DNA of 64,000 nucleotides from Atrichornis clamosus. Lineage: Eukaryota; Chordata; Aves; Passeriformes; Menuridae. The stretch's first letter is position 1; each line of letters begins with the position of its first letter. The position numbers and the translations under genes are program-made. A model generated the notes under the pieces. It ran no database searches and was not told the origin of the DNA. It saw only the letters and a list, made by a program, of their open reading frames with translations. Shown here in pieces: positions 10,970-22,750 of the stretch. Location of the stretch: the NCBI GenBank assembly GCA_013400975.1, contig WBMZ01010254.1:62001-126000 (forward strand), written 5' to 3'.

Positions 10970-12486
10970 TGAGTAATTCTCAATGTGTTTTTCTTGGGCA
11001 CCACTTACCCTGGCAAGGAGATCTTTCATGTGTGCTTGTGACCTTTAGGACAGCAGAGCCATCGATATATCTTCAGGGCTTGTGTTGTCCTTGTCATGTG
11101 GTAATTATTTGCAAGCTTTGATTTTGAAGTTTGTGCCCCAGGAAAAAGATTTTATGTATTTATTTTCTATTTTTCTTTCCCTAGACTTTTAAAAAAATTT
11201 TGAAGTTGCTAATTTTTTTTTTTTACATTTTGTAGTTTAATTTGACTTAAATTTAAATCAAGCAGAAGATGAACAAAGCATAGAGGATGAACAAAAAGAA
11301 AATGTAGATGTCTAAGTAATGGTGAAGCTGGCCTTAAAAATGACATCAAAATGGCATAGTCCTGACCTGTGTATTTTATTAATGATAGTGGTCACTGCTA
11401 AACCAACTCATCATCACTTGGAGATGCCAACTCCTCAGAGTGCAGTCTTCTCTATTCATAATGAGAGATAACCTGTCCATTTGCAAAGATTGGTTGCACC
11501 TGAATTCAATTAGGAAATTAACAGCTGATGGGATCTGAGGCTGAACTCCTCCCCAGATTCAGGTGCAGTCTATCAGAAGCCAATGTGAATGGCTGCTGCT
11601 CGTCTCAGCTGCATGAATCAAAAGCCGGTATATCTACATGACTCCAGACTTGTGAGAATACAGCCTGAATCCTAAAGGTCCTGTTGCATATGTAGGAAGA
11701 CAGATGGTGGTGGATCTTGCTGCCTTCTGGCAAGATGAAATGATTTATCCCTAAACTACCTCCTAATGGAAAAACATCCGAGGGCACTCTGAAATGCAGG
11801 TGCTCTGGGAGGGGCCACTTGTAGAGACCAGGCTGGGGATGGGTGGAAATAAAATGCATGTGAATTTCTGCAGTTGTCCTTTATAAAGCAGCAACTTTTT
11901 AGCATAGACAGCACAAGACACCCACATCCTGATTCCTGTCCTCAGGCATTTCACCCAATTTCATTGTTGGATTAACTTCCTTGCCATAAGAGTGGCCTAT
12001 AGCATTTATTTTTTCAGTGCTACTGTGAGATTTTTCTCAGCACAAGCAGCCAAACAATGACTTGCTGTGTATTCTCAGGGTATTTTAATGATCCCATCTC
12101 CATATCTGTTTAAATTTACAGTACAGCAGAACTCTGACTGGCATATGGTTGTCAGCCAAGAGAAAACTGTGCATCTAGGAAGCAGATCAATGTTGACATT
12201 GTGAAGGCACCTCTGGAAAGAATTAATCAAGTCTGATCTTTGCATACCCTCTCAGTATGGATTTTCATTAGACGTGGTGCTGTCTCCACACAGAGAGTCC
12301 AAGGTGCTCTCCTCAAGGTCAGCCACTGACGGGGATGGGGGCTGGAGAATCTGTGGGTTCTGTGGGCACAGAGCTCGGTTGTTCCAGAGGAGCTGGGACA
12401 CCAGGGCAAGGCACTGGCTGTGGAAGTTTAAAGGAGCCTTTAAAGGTGTGGGAAATGGTGGTGTGGAGGGAGAAGGGTTGGGATGT
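10970..12486. other. Non-coding stretch, AT-rich in its first part
   Basis: The stretch from 11090 to 11300 is markedly A/T-rich with runs of T and A and words such as TTTAAATTTAAAT. The remainder is ordinary unique sequence. No repeat family, exon or RNA gene was recognised. Confidence 0.55.
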
Positions 12487-12487
12487 C

Positions 12488-12803
12488 ACAGGATCATAGA
12501 GTATCCTGAGTGGGAAGGGACCCCCAAGGATTATTGAGCCCAGCTCCTGTCCCTGCCCAGACACCCCAACAATCCCACCCTGTGCATCCCTGGGAGCGTT
12601 GTCCAAAGGCTCCTGGAGCTCTGGCAGCCTTGGGGCCGTGCCCATTCCCTGGGGAGCCTGGTCAGTGCCCAGCACCCTCTGGGGGAAGAACCTTTCCCTG
12701 ATCTCCAGCCTGACCCTCCCTGGCACAGCTCCAGCCGTTCCCTGGGTCCTGTCCCTGTCCCAGGGAGCAGAGATCGGAGCTGCCCCTCTGTTTCCCCTTG
12801 TGA
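12488..12803 (-). mobile_element. CR1 LINE 3' fragment, antisense
   Basis: It reads as the reverse complement of a CR1 3' region. The left edge, GGATCATAGAGTATCCTGAG then TGGGAAGGGACCC, is the inverted 3' end. Further along come CATCCCTGGGAGCG, GGGGAAGAACCTTTCCCTGA and CCCTGTCCCAGGGAGCAGAG, all typical inner CR1 3'-UTR blocks. About 315 bp are retained, making it one of the longest CR1 copies here. It is 5'-truncated and carries no intact reading frame. Confidence 0.9.
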
Positions 12804-13239
12804 TTCGAACTTGTGAATAAATTCCTAGGAAAAAGTATTCTTTTACTCAGGGGATCAAGGGAACCATCAGGCCCCTGATTCACACAGGTCCATGAGGTGG
12901 ATTTGAACTCCAGTAGGGCCCTGAGCTGAGCTCTGGGTTGCCTTGTCTCACCAGCTGGCTGTCTCGGGCTGTGGCCACGCTGTGTCACCGCTTGTCACCC
13001 CTGATTTTTGGCTGGTAGCACCGACCTGTGCCAAGGCAGAGCGAGCCTCCAGTTCCATTGCTCCTCCAGATAAAATCAAGCCCTTCATTAGCTCATTATT
13101 AGGAGCTGTTAGCTGTAATCAGGCTTAATGCTCTGTCCACAGTGAGGCGCAGAACAGTCATAATCCTTAGGCAGAACTTGAACCCAAATGGGAGAATGCA
13201 CAACACCCCATGTTTCATAAATTGTTGTATTTCAAGACA
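12804..13239. other. Non-coding stretch, nothing recognised
   Basis: Unique sequence between a CR1 fragment and an AT-rich island. It contains two AGCTCATTA/TTAGCTC-type words near 13087-13110 that may belong to the following conserved-looking island. No gene. Confidence 0.5.
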
Positions 13240-13740
13240 GGGTCAGCGTAGGCACTTGGAGTTTGGGATCTAAGAGGTAATCTTATTAATTAACAAAACT
13301 AAAGCTATCTAGTAAACAGATTCTGAATTTGTAATAAAAAATTAGCCATCAGAACTGTTTCTTAATGAACTATTAAGTGACTTAGGGTGGAATTCTCAGC
13401 TGTCATGAAAGTATCTAAAACAAAAAAACTCTTTTCCACATAAATAATGGCCTCATTAGTATTGAAAAGAACAGCATGCTTTCACTATTTCTTATGTCTT
13501 TAAGAACTGAACAGGTTTATAAAATAGAAATCTATCCAGTATGTGCTGACTGCTGCCAGAAACCAGTTTTTTTAAAGAACTGTTATTGAGAGTCATTAAT
13601 TATCTGCAGGTCCCATTTGCTCTGAATCAGTGACAAACTTTGTGAGATTTTTGGACGGTTTTAATTAATGCAGGAATATGAGATGTAATATGCTTCTTGT
13701 TTGAACAATTATTATCCTAACACAACCCTTGAATTAAAGG
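13240..13740. promoter_or_regulatory. AT-rich island, candidate conserved non-coding element
   Basis: About 500 bp are free of repeats and rich in A/T without being low-complexity. Two TTAATTAA homeodomain-type sites lie at 13286-13293 and 13661-13668, with many ATTA cores. All frames are broken by stops, so it is not coding. The texture resembles vertebrate conserved enhancers near developmental genes, but conservation cannot be seen from one sequence and the call is inference. Confidence 0.3.
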
Positions 13741-15890
13741 ATTATGGGGAAAATAAAAGTAAATGAGATGCTGCAGATCTCTGAGCAGAGCCTTCCTGGG
13801 AAGGAACATGTGAGTCTGTGGAGGCTCTCACGGTGCTGCCCTGATCCCAGAGCCTGGATCTCGTGCCTGGAAAAGCTGCTGTGACTGCACACACCTTGTC
13901 CCAGCACAAAGTCCTGCTGAGGAAACCTTGCAGTGATCTGAGGACAGCAGACAAATTGATACTAAGATACAATGCACATTTTTTCAACTAATGAGACAAA
14001 TAGCTTACTCTTCAATTTCAAATCTAATCAAGCTGCTTGGAGGGGTTTTTTAATCTTTTTAATTCAGCACAAGCTGCTTCTCCCCTCCTGTCCTGTCTTC
14101 TCCCTTCCTCTCTTTTTTTTTTCCTCTCTTCCTCTTTTCCTTTTCTCCTTCTCCTTTTCCTTCTTCACTGACATATCACAAGTCAAATGCACTGGACTCA
14201 TGAGCAGGACAACCAGAAAATCCCAGTGCCATTGCCCAGGCTGATCCAACTGTGCAGGGCCATGTGCCAACAAACAGATCTCTCCGTGGAGATTTTGTGT
14301 TTACAGCTGTCCTGATACAACTACCTGGCTCCCAGATGGGAGATATCTTATTTCTGGCCAGCTCAAGCAGACATAAAGGACTTCGGATCTTCCATGTCAC
14401 TGGTTTTAATGGGTGGGCTTTCTTATCTCTCTCAAACAAGGCATATACTGCTGTTCCAAGCAGAATTTGTTCTGTATTTAACAGGCACAAGCTGCACAGT
14501 GGCACAGACAGCAAACACAGAGCAGTGCTTAAGCATTTAGAGAGACACATCAGGAGGGTGTTGAGTCCATCAGAGTCGTGCTTTCACACTGCCACAGTTA
14601 TGCTGGCCAGGGAAGCAGTTGGTTTTTAATTCACATAGTTCCTTTGCCTTCACAGTGGTGTGAAAAAAAATGTGTTTGGGTGTTTGCCTTTGATTTCTCA
14701 AGGACTACACTTTCACTCATAATTTCACTCAAAAGACTAATGTTATTCTGCTCCAGTAGGATGCTGGATCCTATTTAACTTTCAGACCTTGTCTTAAGCT
14801 GCCACATTTTCATGAATATACTGGCGCCATCTGAATGCTCACGAATAAGGGATAACATGACTGTGCATAGCAGATGAGTCAGAAACCTGGAGCTTTTGCT
14901 TATGATAATTTTTTTTTGTTATTATTTTTGCACCCTGCCAGCTGTTGATCTTGCTAATGTGCCACTTAGCAGCCAGGTTTTGTTCCCTCTTGGTTAATGA
15001 ACTATGGCAAGAAATCACTGGCCAGTGGCTGGTTTTAAAGTTAATAGTGAATGGTCCATGAAGCAGAAATGCCCCACACCACTGGATCTGGAGACCAAGC
15101 AGTGCTGTTGTCAAAGATGATGGAGAGAAGAAGGTAGAACAGTTTTGTATCACCCTTTATGTACCTACATTTCTTGGGCACGTGCTGAAGTTAAATCTCC
15201 AGAACTGTTGCTTTGGGACCAACAAGGATTTGTGGTCTGGTAAAATATGCCAGTCTTCACCCAAAAACCTTGTGTTTCGTTGGAGATCACCTGCTTCACG
15301 TGACAGAGCACAGCCACACACACTGTCCACACCCTCGTGTAGGTGACCCTCCACCACAGAGTTTGGGTCAAGTCCAGGAAAGGTGTGCGAGCTTTGGGAA
15401 TCACCTTAAAACGAACATCTGGGTGAACGGGCAGTGTGAGCTGCCCCCAGCCCTGCAGGGGTGACCTTCAGGGGGCTGAGGGATAATCACGAGTCCATCG
15501 CTGGGATGCAGGGAGTGCAGGAGCAGAAGGCGTGGCTGGGTCCGTGCTGGGCAGACTCTTTTCCTCTGGAAGGGAGCTGGGCTCCGCAGCAGCCGCGGTT
15601 CGCTGCCAGCTGCCTGCCTCATTCACATTCCAGAGCTGAAACCCAGGCTGCTGCCAGCTCACCCCTCTTGCAGGGGCTTCAGGAAGAGCTGTCGTTCCCT
15701 GAAGCCCCTTCTCAAACATGTTGGCCCTCTGCTCTGTGGTACCAGCTCTCTCTCCTCTGCCTCTTCCTTCTCTTTTGTTGGCGCTGGGATTTCTCGTGGA
15801 CCCTCTGCTCCCCCTTCCAAGCACCTCTTGGTTATTAAAATGCAGCTCAGGATAGTTCACTTTGCCTGGTACATTATCATTCCTCGTTAG
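13741..15890. other. Non-coding stretch, no gene recognised
   Basis: Unique sequence apart from the pyrimidine tract at 14096-14166. A 125-codon plus frame at 14252-14629 is mirrored by a 124-codon minus frame at 14176-14550, and similar mirrored frames occur at 15461-15860. None resembles a protein. No exon or RNA gene was recognised. Confidence 0.55.
14096..14166. repeat. 71-bp uninterrupted pyrimidine tract
   Basis: The plus strand carries only C and T for 71 bases, with a T10 run inside. Such homopurine-homopyrimidine tracts can adopt triplex (H-DNA) structures and vary in length. It has no clear short repeat unit. Confidence 0.8.
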
Positions 15891-15899
15891 AGACCCCTC

Positions 15900-16180
15900 C
15901 AGGGCCTGTGATATGCCTGCACCGACTTTATAATTACAAAGTCAATTTCTAAACAGACATTTGCAAATAAGTCAATTTAAATACCGAGATTTGCAAACAA
16001 TAATTAAGCAGTAGCTTCTTTTTTAATATCTATATATATAATTAATGCCCATGGGCTTTCCATTTTACCTTGCGACTGTGTAGCTTGCAATTGTTTGTTG
16101 AGCTAAACCATTCTCAGAAAGCAAATCAAATCACTGATGGGTTTTAGAGCTGTTTAAGAAAATGCCCGACCTCATTTCAT
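15900..16180. promoter_or_regulatory. AT-rich island, candidate conserved non-coding element
   Basis: Repeat-free AT-rich sequence with a near-duplicated phrase ATTTGCAAATAAGTCAATTT / ATTTGCAAACAATAATT at about 15959-16006. ATTTGCAAAT is an octamer (POU-domain) type motif and recurs nearly intact about 28 bp later. ATAATTAATG and several ATTA cores follow. No open frame. The enhancer interpretation is inference. Confidence 0.33.
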
Positions 16181-16199
16181 CCCAAATCCGTGTGCCCTT

Positions 16200-17704
16200 T
16201 CTTCTATAGCCCCCAATCCGCCCTGCAGCTATAGGGAAGTAGCAGCAGATGCCTCACGTGAGCTGAGCTGAGCTGAACTTTCCCCTTCAGCATACAGAGG
16301 GTGACCTCTGATCTGCCAAAAACTACCCAAAACCACAACAAACTGGTGGATAAAGCTGAGCAATAAAACAGTGAGTACAAGGCGAAAATGCCCTCTGGAG
16401 GAGGTGAATGCGTCCACCTCAGGTTTCCTCCAAGGATGTGCAGGGACAGTGCTCATGCTGTGAGCAGAGTGCTGGGAGAGGAACAAATGGGCCTCATCCC
16501 AGAATGGGGCCAGGAGAAGGAGGGTTTTTGGGTTTTTTGGTCTATCAGCTGCAGAGTTCATGAGGAGACACCGCAGGCTGATGGTTTCCTGCCCTGCCCT
16601 CTCCGAGTTGTCTCAGCGGGTAGTAGGTGTGTGGTCAGAGCACTGTGCCTGGTGAAGAATGAATCTCCACAGGGCCTTGACAAGAAAATAGTAAGAAAAG
16701 GCTGAGTGCAAACTCTTTGCATGTGTCTCATGGTGCATTAAAGATGGATTGTTTCCTGGTTTGTGCTTCTGCTCAGTAATTTCAAAGGGCTTACTCATTA
16801 TTTTTGTGTTGGTTCCACATTTTTGAGCGTGCTCATATCTTAGCTCATCAAACTTTAGCCAGCTGGGGCCAGAAATATCCCTGGCATAATCAGTTCGTTC
16901 ATCCAAGCCCAAAACCTTCATTTCCCAATTCAAATAGACATCCAGGATCAGCGTATTTGCAGGGAGCATGGTCCTCAATACCATCTCAGGTGACATTGCT
17001 GGAAGCAGGCTGCCTTGCACCCTGGCACTCTGCATCCAGTCACTATAAATATGAGCCACAATTACACATCCCTCCTTTTCCCTTTTTATGGATGTGCAAG
17101 GACAATAACTTAAAGCTCTTGCTGCTACTCAGCACAAAAAACAAAGAACAGAACAACTCTGGCTGTGATGCATTTCAACGGCATAACTTAGGCATGCCAC
17201 TGTTATATGAAGTTATAAATACCCATCACTTGATAATGCCAGTGCTTTTCGGCTGGGGAAGGAGCATTAAAAAAAATAGGGAAGGAGCCCAAACCTTGAG
17301 TGGTGGTTGCTATAGCAATTAACAGTGCGTCCTTCTCCAGGAGCCAGGGATGCTGATGCAGCTAAAACAAATGTTTGTGTATGGCCGTGGCGGGGACGGT
17401 GACGGATTGGGGAGTGCTGGCCTTGAGCCGTGGTGTAATCCAATTCTAAATAAATCATAAATCTAAGTGCAGACTGGCAAGCTGGAGAGAATAGCAATGT
17501 GAGGAGGGTGACAGCAGGGTGGTTTTGGTTCCTGTGTGGGGCAGAGGTGAGGAGGGATTGATAGCGGGATGGGTGGAAAAATCCGGATGGAGAGGTTTGT
17601 GATTGGGATGTTTTTGCCAAAGGACACGACCAGCCTAAAGCCACCACCTCTCACTCACTCCTGTAGGAGCCTCTAAGCACCATGGTGCTTTTCCTTTCAG
17701 GGTT
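16200..17704. other. Non-coding stretch, conserved-looking in its second half
   Basis: From about 16740 to 17260 the sequence is repeat-free and AT-leaning, with an unusually long minus-strand open frame (148 codons, 16613-17059) that has no recognised domain. CACTATAAATATGAG at about 17040-17054 is TATA- or MEF2-like, and CCCTTTTTATGG at 17077-17088 resembles an SRF CArG box with one extra base. A regulatory element is possible but unproven. Confidence 0.35.
16261..16275. repeat. Short AGCTG tandem repeat
   Basis: Three perfect AGCTG units are preceded by a near-match. It is a tiny tandem array of no evident function. Confidence 0.6.
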
Positions 17705-17847
17705 GAATCCCAGAATCCCAGAATGGTTTGGGTTGGAAGGGACCTTAAAGCTCATCTTGCTCCAACCCCCTGCCACGGGCAGGGACAGCTTGCACTAGAC
17801 CAGGTTGCTCCAAACCCTGTCCAACCTGGCCTTGGACACTTCCAGGG
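17705..17847 (-). mobile_element. CR1 LINE 3' fragment, antisense
   Basis: It begins with the inverted CR1 tail (GAATCCCAGAATCCCAGAAT, then GGTTTGGGTTGGAAGGGACC). It continues through CCAACCCCCTGCCACGGGCA and GTCCAACCTGGCCTTGGACA to TTCCAGGG. These blocks in this order are diagnostic of avian CR1 3'-UTRs. About 143 bp remain, with no coding part. Confidence 0.93.
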
Positions 17848-19995
17848 TTTGAAGCCGTAAAGACAAAGGAAGAAGATGTGTTAGAGGAGTTCACGGATTC
17901 CCTCCCATCACTGGAAGTGGTCTGGGTAATCCATCACCTCCCACCTGAGCCCAGTCTATGCTGGTACCAGAGGTTTGTGACTCCTCTGGGTCCAGGCCAC
18001 AGTGAGATGATGCCAACATCACCACGGGAGCCCTCGGTGTCAGACAGGGCAGGGCAGGACTGCCCAGCCTGGGGTTACTGCTGGGATAAAGAGAAACCTC
18101 TGCCCTGTGGAAGATAAACAGAAGACCAAGAGTGATCTGGTGTCTCCTGGCCTCTCCGACACATGGATTCAGCCCTGATATGGAGTGAAAAATGAAAACG
18201 AGGACAGCTCAGTCAACAGCATGTCTCAGAAATTAATGAGCCCCTTTGCCTCCAACACCTGATAATTACATCTTTCAATTAAATGAACTCTTTCCCTGTC
18301 CAAGTTCTTATAAATTAACTCAAAGTGATGTATCTTTGTGGGCTGCCAAATCTTCCTTCTGCCAAAATCTGTGCAGGCTCCCAGGCCCTCGCAGTGCTGG
18401 GGAATCTCAGACACAGATGTCACTGGAGGGTGCAGCCCTGGGGTCACAGCAGCCCAGCTCTGGGTCAGACCGGGGCTCTGAGCTCTGCACCTCATCCCCC
18501 TGTGAAATGAGGGACAACAGAAGACCTTGAAAGATCCCAGGCAATCAGCTGCCACTGTGGGAATGCCATGGGATGTTTCTTAAGTCCTGCCCTTAAGTGG
18601 CCTTCTCACTGCAAAGTTTGGAACTCCTTTGACTCAGGTCACAGCTTTCATGTGACTGCTTAGAGGTGAGAGGCTTCACAAGGTGTGGAGTGATGGACTC
18701 GGCTTTCTGGAGGCCTCACACCATTACGGTTACAGTAAAGGCACTTGCTGGGGAGAAGGGACACCCATCAGACACCTGTGACTGTGCTGAGGCCAATTAC
18801 CATATTTTGCAATTAGTTAGGGTGCAGAAGTGCTCTGTGTGTTAAATTTCATGATGAGATCACATGAGGTAGAGAGGACAGGTAAGTTGCTGTCTCCTGC
18901 ACTCAAATGTGTCAAATGATGCTTTGAAGGCTCCTGGTTCTGCCCCATTTCATCTCTTTCAGCCTGGAGAAAACCCACATATAAAATGGGGATCTCCTGG
19001 TCTAATCCAGCTTGGTGCACACCCAAACCCTCTCAGCCAGAGAAGGCAGGCTGAGTGCAGGGAGAGGGGCTGCAGGTGGAGATCTCACCTCAGCAGGGTG
19101 GATGTGACAAAACCAAACTGCTTCAGTCTCTTTCTATTCTCCCCTTCCCTTAAGTAACCAAGTGCAACCAGTGCAGGCTAAAGCTGGGTCTTTATAAGCT
19201 TGCAATAAATCCCACCAGCTTTTCTAAAGCACAGCAGGCAGCTGATGCAATCACATAATTCAGCCCAACTCATCGGACAATGGCTGGGAAGGCTGAGGAT
19301 GGATTTTCCTCCAAAGCCCACACGGACACATATTCCCACTTGTGCACCCTCACACCATTTCAATTAAGGCAATTAGCAGTGACCAAGGGCAACTGCAAAG
19401 CTCCAATTAAACCAGCACAAAGGCTAACATGATCTACAGTGTCATGGAGCAGGTTTGGAACATGCTTCCCCGACAGCCACTGCCTGGCACATTAAAGGGT
19501 TTGTGCACTCTCTGCTGTCCCCTTCCAGACCTCCCACAACCTCTGCTCCTTCACTAAGCCCGAACACTAATCTCCAGACTTTGTATCTCCTCATTAATTT
19601 GCCCCTTGTCAGGGGTCTCAGGGGAAGATTGTGGCTTTTCTCCTGTCTTTCTCTCCCATATAAAAAGCAGCCTGCAGCAACAATGCCTTATTCCCCTTCA
19701 CCTCCTTAGGGATAGCTGCACAGTGTGATTTAGGCCTCAGCGACCTTTTCCTAGCTGGGACTGGTTCTAGGCTGGGCGCTTGCTCTTTGCACTGGCAGGC
19801 TGTGACAGGAAGGAATGGAAACAAGAGCAGCAAGGGAGGAAACTGGTTCTCTGCTCAGGCACAGTGATTTCCTGCTGGGTTGGATTGGGATGTCCCCTAC
19901 TCTGGGGGAAGTGTGTGGGGAGGGGGCTGCCTCAGGCCCTCTGGCAGAGATCCAGGGCTGTTTGGGGGAGAAGGGGTTGCTCTTTGTGAAATCTG

Positions 19996-20032
19996 CTCTG
20001 GGTTTCTACACCTCTGGGTTTCTGCACCTCTA
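19996..20032. repeat. 16-bp tandem duplication
   Basis: CTCTGGGTTTCTACAC is followed directly by CTCTGGGTTTCTGCAC (15 of 16 identical) and then CTCTACACC, a partial third unit. It is a small local tandem duplication. Confidence 0.7.
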
Positions 20033-21259
20033 CACCTTTCTACAAAGAAGCTCCTTTGCCTGGAGACAGACCTGAGTTTGGGGTGGCTTTCAGATGGTGA
20101 TTTAGACTCTGCTAGAAAACACACAATGGGATGGGGGGTGTGTGGAGACCATTTGGTGCTGAGAGACAGAGCAGAGGGAGGTTTGTAGCGCACTGGGATG
20201 TGTCACTAACAGGACATTGCACCAAAGCAAGGGCTGAGGGTGGCACAGGTGGTGTCTTTCAGACAGTCTGGGGACATGACTGCACCTGGTGTCCCTGCCA
20301 GAGCTGGTAACAGGTGACAGTGACCAGCCTCTGGCATCTCCCAAGGACCTGAGCTAAATGATCCAGCCAGATCCTGAGGCAGGGTCACCTCGGTTCCTTG
20401 TGGATCCCTACTTCTCTGGCAAAAGCCACGAGTACTAATTTACTGCTAATTGGTGTCCTCGTTCTCAGTTACTGCTGAAAAGTCACTTGTGAAATAGCCC
20501 CAAAGACTGAACTCTTTCCTTACAGGTCAGTAAGTGCAGGCAGTCAGGGTAAGGTGTTTGCTATCCTGCTTGGAGGACATGTAGGAGTTCCAGGGCTAGA
20601 GCTCAGAAATCTTCCTCATATTCTCTTAAAAAGAACATCCCTTGGTTTGAGTGTGGTTGTGAAGGGAGAAAATCAGACAGTGTATTTGATACAGAAAACC
20701 ATCTTTTTGTGATTCTTTCACCTTTTGGCTGTGCTTAGCTTTTCCTTTCTGTTTTAGGTTTCCTTGTGTGTTAGCACTGAGGATAAAACCCATGAAATCC
20801 CTTTCTTAATGTTTTTGCTTTGTCCCAAGTAACACAGACAAAGGGGCTGTCATGAGCTGCTAGAATAGAAATTAATTTTAAAAGCATCATCATTTATCAC
20901 TTTTATAGGAAAAAAATGAGAAACCACTGAGATTAGAGCAATTGTGGCAGAAATTTCCTGCACAAGAATAATCACAAGTTATTTGTAAAAGGGTAACGAC
21001 ATGAAAGTACTCAAAGAAATTCCAGGCAAAAACACCAAGGCCCTGAAGATTTTGGTTGTGGTGTGTTTAGAGGGCAACTCTCCGGATCAGCACGTGGTGT
21101 CTGAGCCAGATGGGATGGAGAGTTGCTCCCATGAGAGCTGGAAGGATCTTCCACAGAAATGTTGTGATTTCCAACAGCATCAGTAATGGCATTAATGATA
21201 TTGTTGACAAACGCAGCCATCTGTGATTGAAATGGGAATCAAAGCAGGAGCAACGTGGG

Positions 21260-21293
21260 TCATGAAATCGTGGAACCATTTGGGCTGGAGGGT
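21260..21293 (-). mobile_element. Degenerate CR1 3'-end remnant, antisense
   Basis: TCATGAAATCGTGGAACCAT then TTGGGCTGGAGGG has the order of the inverted CR1 tail (TCATAGAATCATGGAA...TTGGGTTGGAAGGG) with several changes. Only about 35 bp match and the downstream blocks are absent, so this may be an old remnant or chance. Confidence 0.4.
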
Positions 21294-22476
21294 GCAGCTG
21301 GGGGTGGTTCAAACCAGACCAAACTCACACCAACACACGTGCAGAGATCAGGGGCAGCCCACGGGCCACTTGTTCCTGCTAAGTGGCCACCTGGAGAGGT
21401 GATGCTGTGAGCTGGGGGTGGTTCATCTCTGACTGAGCAGGAGCCCCATTTCACACCTCTGATCTGGACTGCCACGCCACAGGAGCTCATTAAATCGAGC
21501 ACAACAGAGCTGCTGCTTCCTTTGCTTGCTTACTTTTTTCCCCCTTCGTGGAATGAGATAAAGCCCCCACATTCCTCATCCCTTCCTTCTATTAGAATTT
21601 TATCTCATTCCAGTCGTCCCTCTCCTCTCTCACTCTCCTGCTTTCCTCACTTGTTCCCTCCAGGAAGTCAGCTAATTATTTCCTGAATGCCCCCAGTGTT
21701 ATTTTGCCTTGAGAACCTCTCCTGCTGGGACTTCTCACACACTTATGATTCTCTGTGTGACAAAAGGTTTCTCAGTTTAGCTTTCAATGGGTGTTTATTT
21801 TCTACATTTAGTCCTTTTGCCTCGTCACCTGCACTTGGGCTGAGAATAGAAACTTCACTTGACATTATCTAAACCATTATCAATTAAATCCCTTCTTAAC
21901 TGCCCGTTTTTTTTTCCCCTAAGCTGTGTAAGTTTGAGGTTTTTGCTCTTCTCTTTCACTCCTGCATACCTTGCATTTGTAGATAAAGCCCTTTGCCCTT
22001 CTACACTAACTTTCCAAACACAACACACTTTCTTTTTCTGTTGCTTTTTGTTGTTGCTGTTGTTTAATGCCACTGGCAGCAGACAGAAACACAGGATTCC
22101 AGTTTATTTCACACTGGAAAGTTAGTGCACCCTCTTTGAGCTTGTGCAGACGTCGGTTTGTTTGCTCTGAGCCATAGGGGTTCTCCAGCTGGGCATGGAG
22201 AACGTGCTGTTGCTGAGTCAGCAGTTGCATTGGTCAGCAGGTCAGTGGTCCCCTGGCTTGAAGTGACCTCTACAGGCACCCAGGGCGTGCAGTCTGTAAA
22301 GAGACAGAGTCAAAGCAGGCACTTGCCCATGGCTGCAGCAGTTCTGAACCCAGGATAATGCACGGGAACTCATGACTTCACCCAAATATTTTCAGACTGT
22401 CTTTCATATATTCCCTGAGATGCAGTGGCTGCATCTGGAGGGAGTGTGAAGATGGCAAAGAAAAGCAAACATGATT

Positions 22477-22750
22477 CAGAATCACAGAATGGCTGAGGTT
22501 GGAAGGGACCATAAGGGGTCATCTGGTCCAAACTTGCTGCTCCAGCAGGGTCATCCCACAGCACATGGCACGGGATTCTGTCCAGACAGTTCTGGAATAT
22601 CTCCAGTGAGGGATACTCCACACCCTCTCTGGACAATCTGTTCAGTGCTCAGGAAAGAAGCTATTCCTCATGTTCAGGTGGAACTTCCTGGGCATCATCC
22701 TGCCCATCACATCTCCATGTCCATTCATGACCTGTAACCTGCACCTCCAC
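22477..22750 (-). mobile_element. CR1 LINE 3' fragment, antisense
   Basis: CAGAATCACAGAATGGCTGA then GGTTGGAAGGGACC is the inverted CR1 end. The following GGTCATCTGGTCCAA and GGACAATCTGTTCAGTGCTC, with AAGAAGCTATTCCTCATGTT and CAGGTGGAACTTCC, match the inner 3' region of an older CR1 subfamily that differs from the copies at 17.7, 45 and 48 kb. The inner limit is approximate; 22751-22880 may be a diverged continuation. Confidence 0.9.

Larger units (their letters stand above)
17848..22476. other. Non-coding stretch, no gene recognised
   Basis: Mostly unique sequence. It includes a 16-bp tandem duplication near 20 kb and a degenerate CR1 tail at 21.26 kb (both listed). A G-rich patch lies at 19900-19926 and an AT-rich patch at 20860-20960. 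Mirrored chance frames occur at 19.8-20.2 kb. No exon or RNA gene was recognised. Confidence 0.5.
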
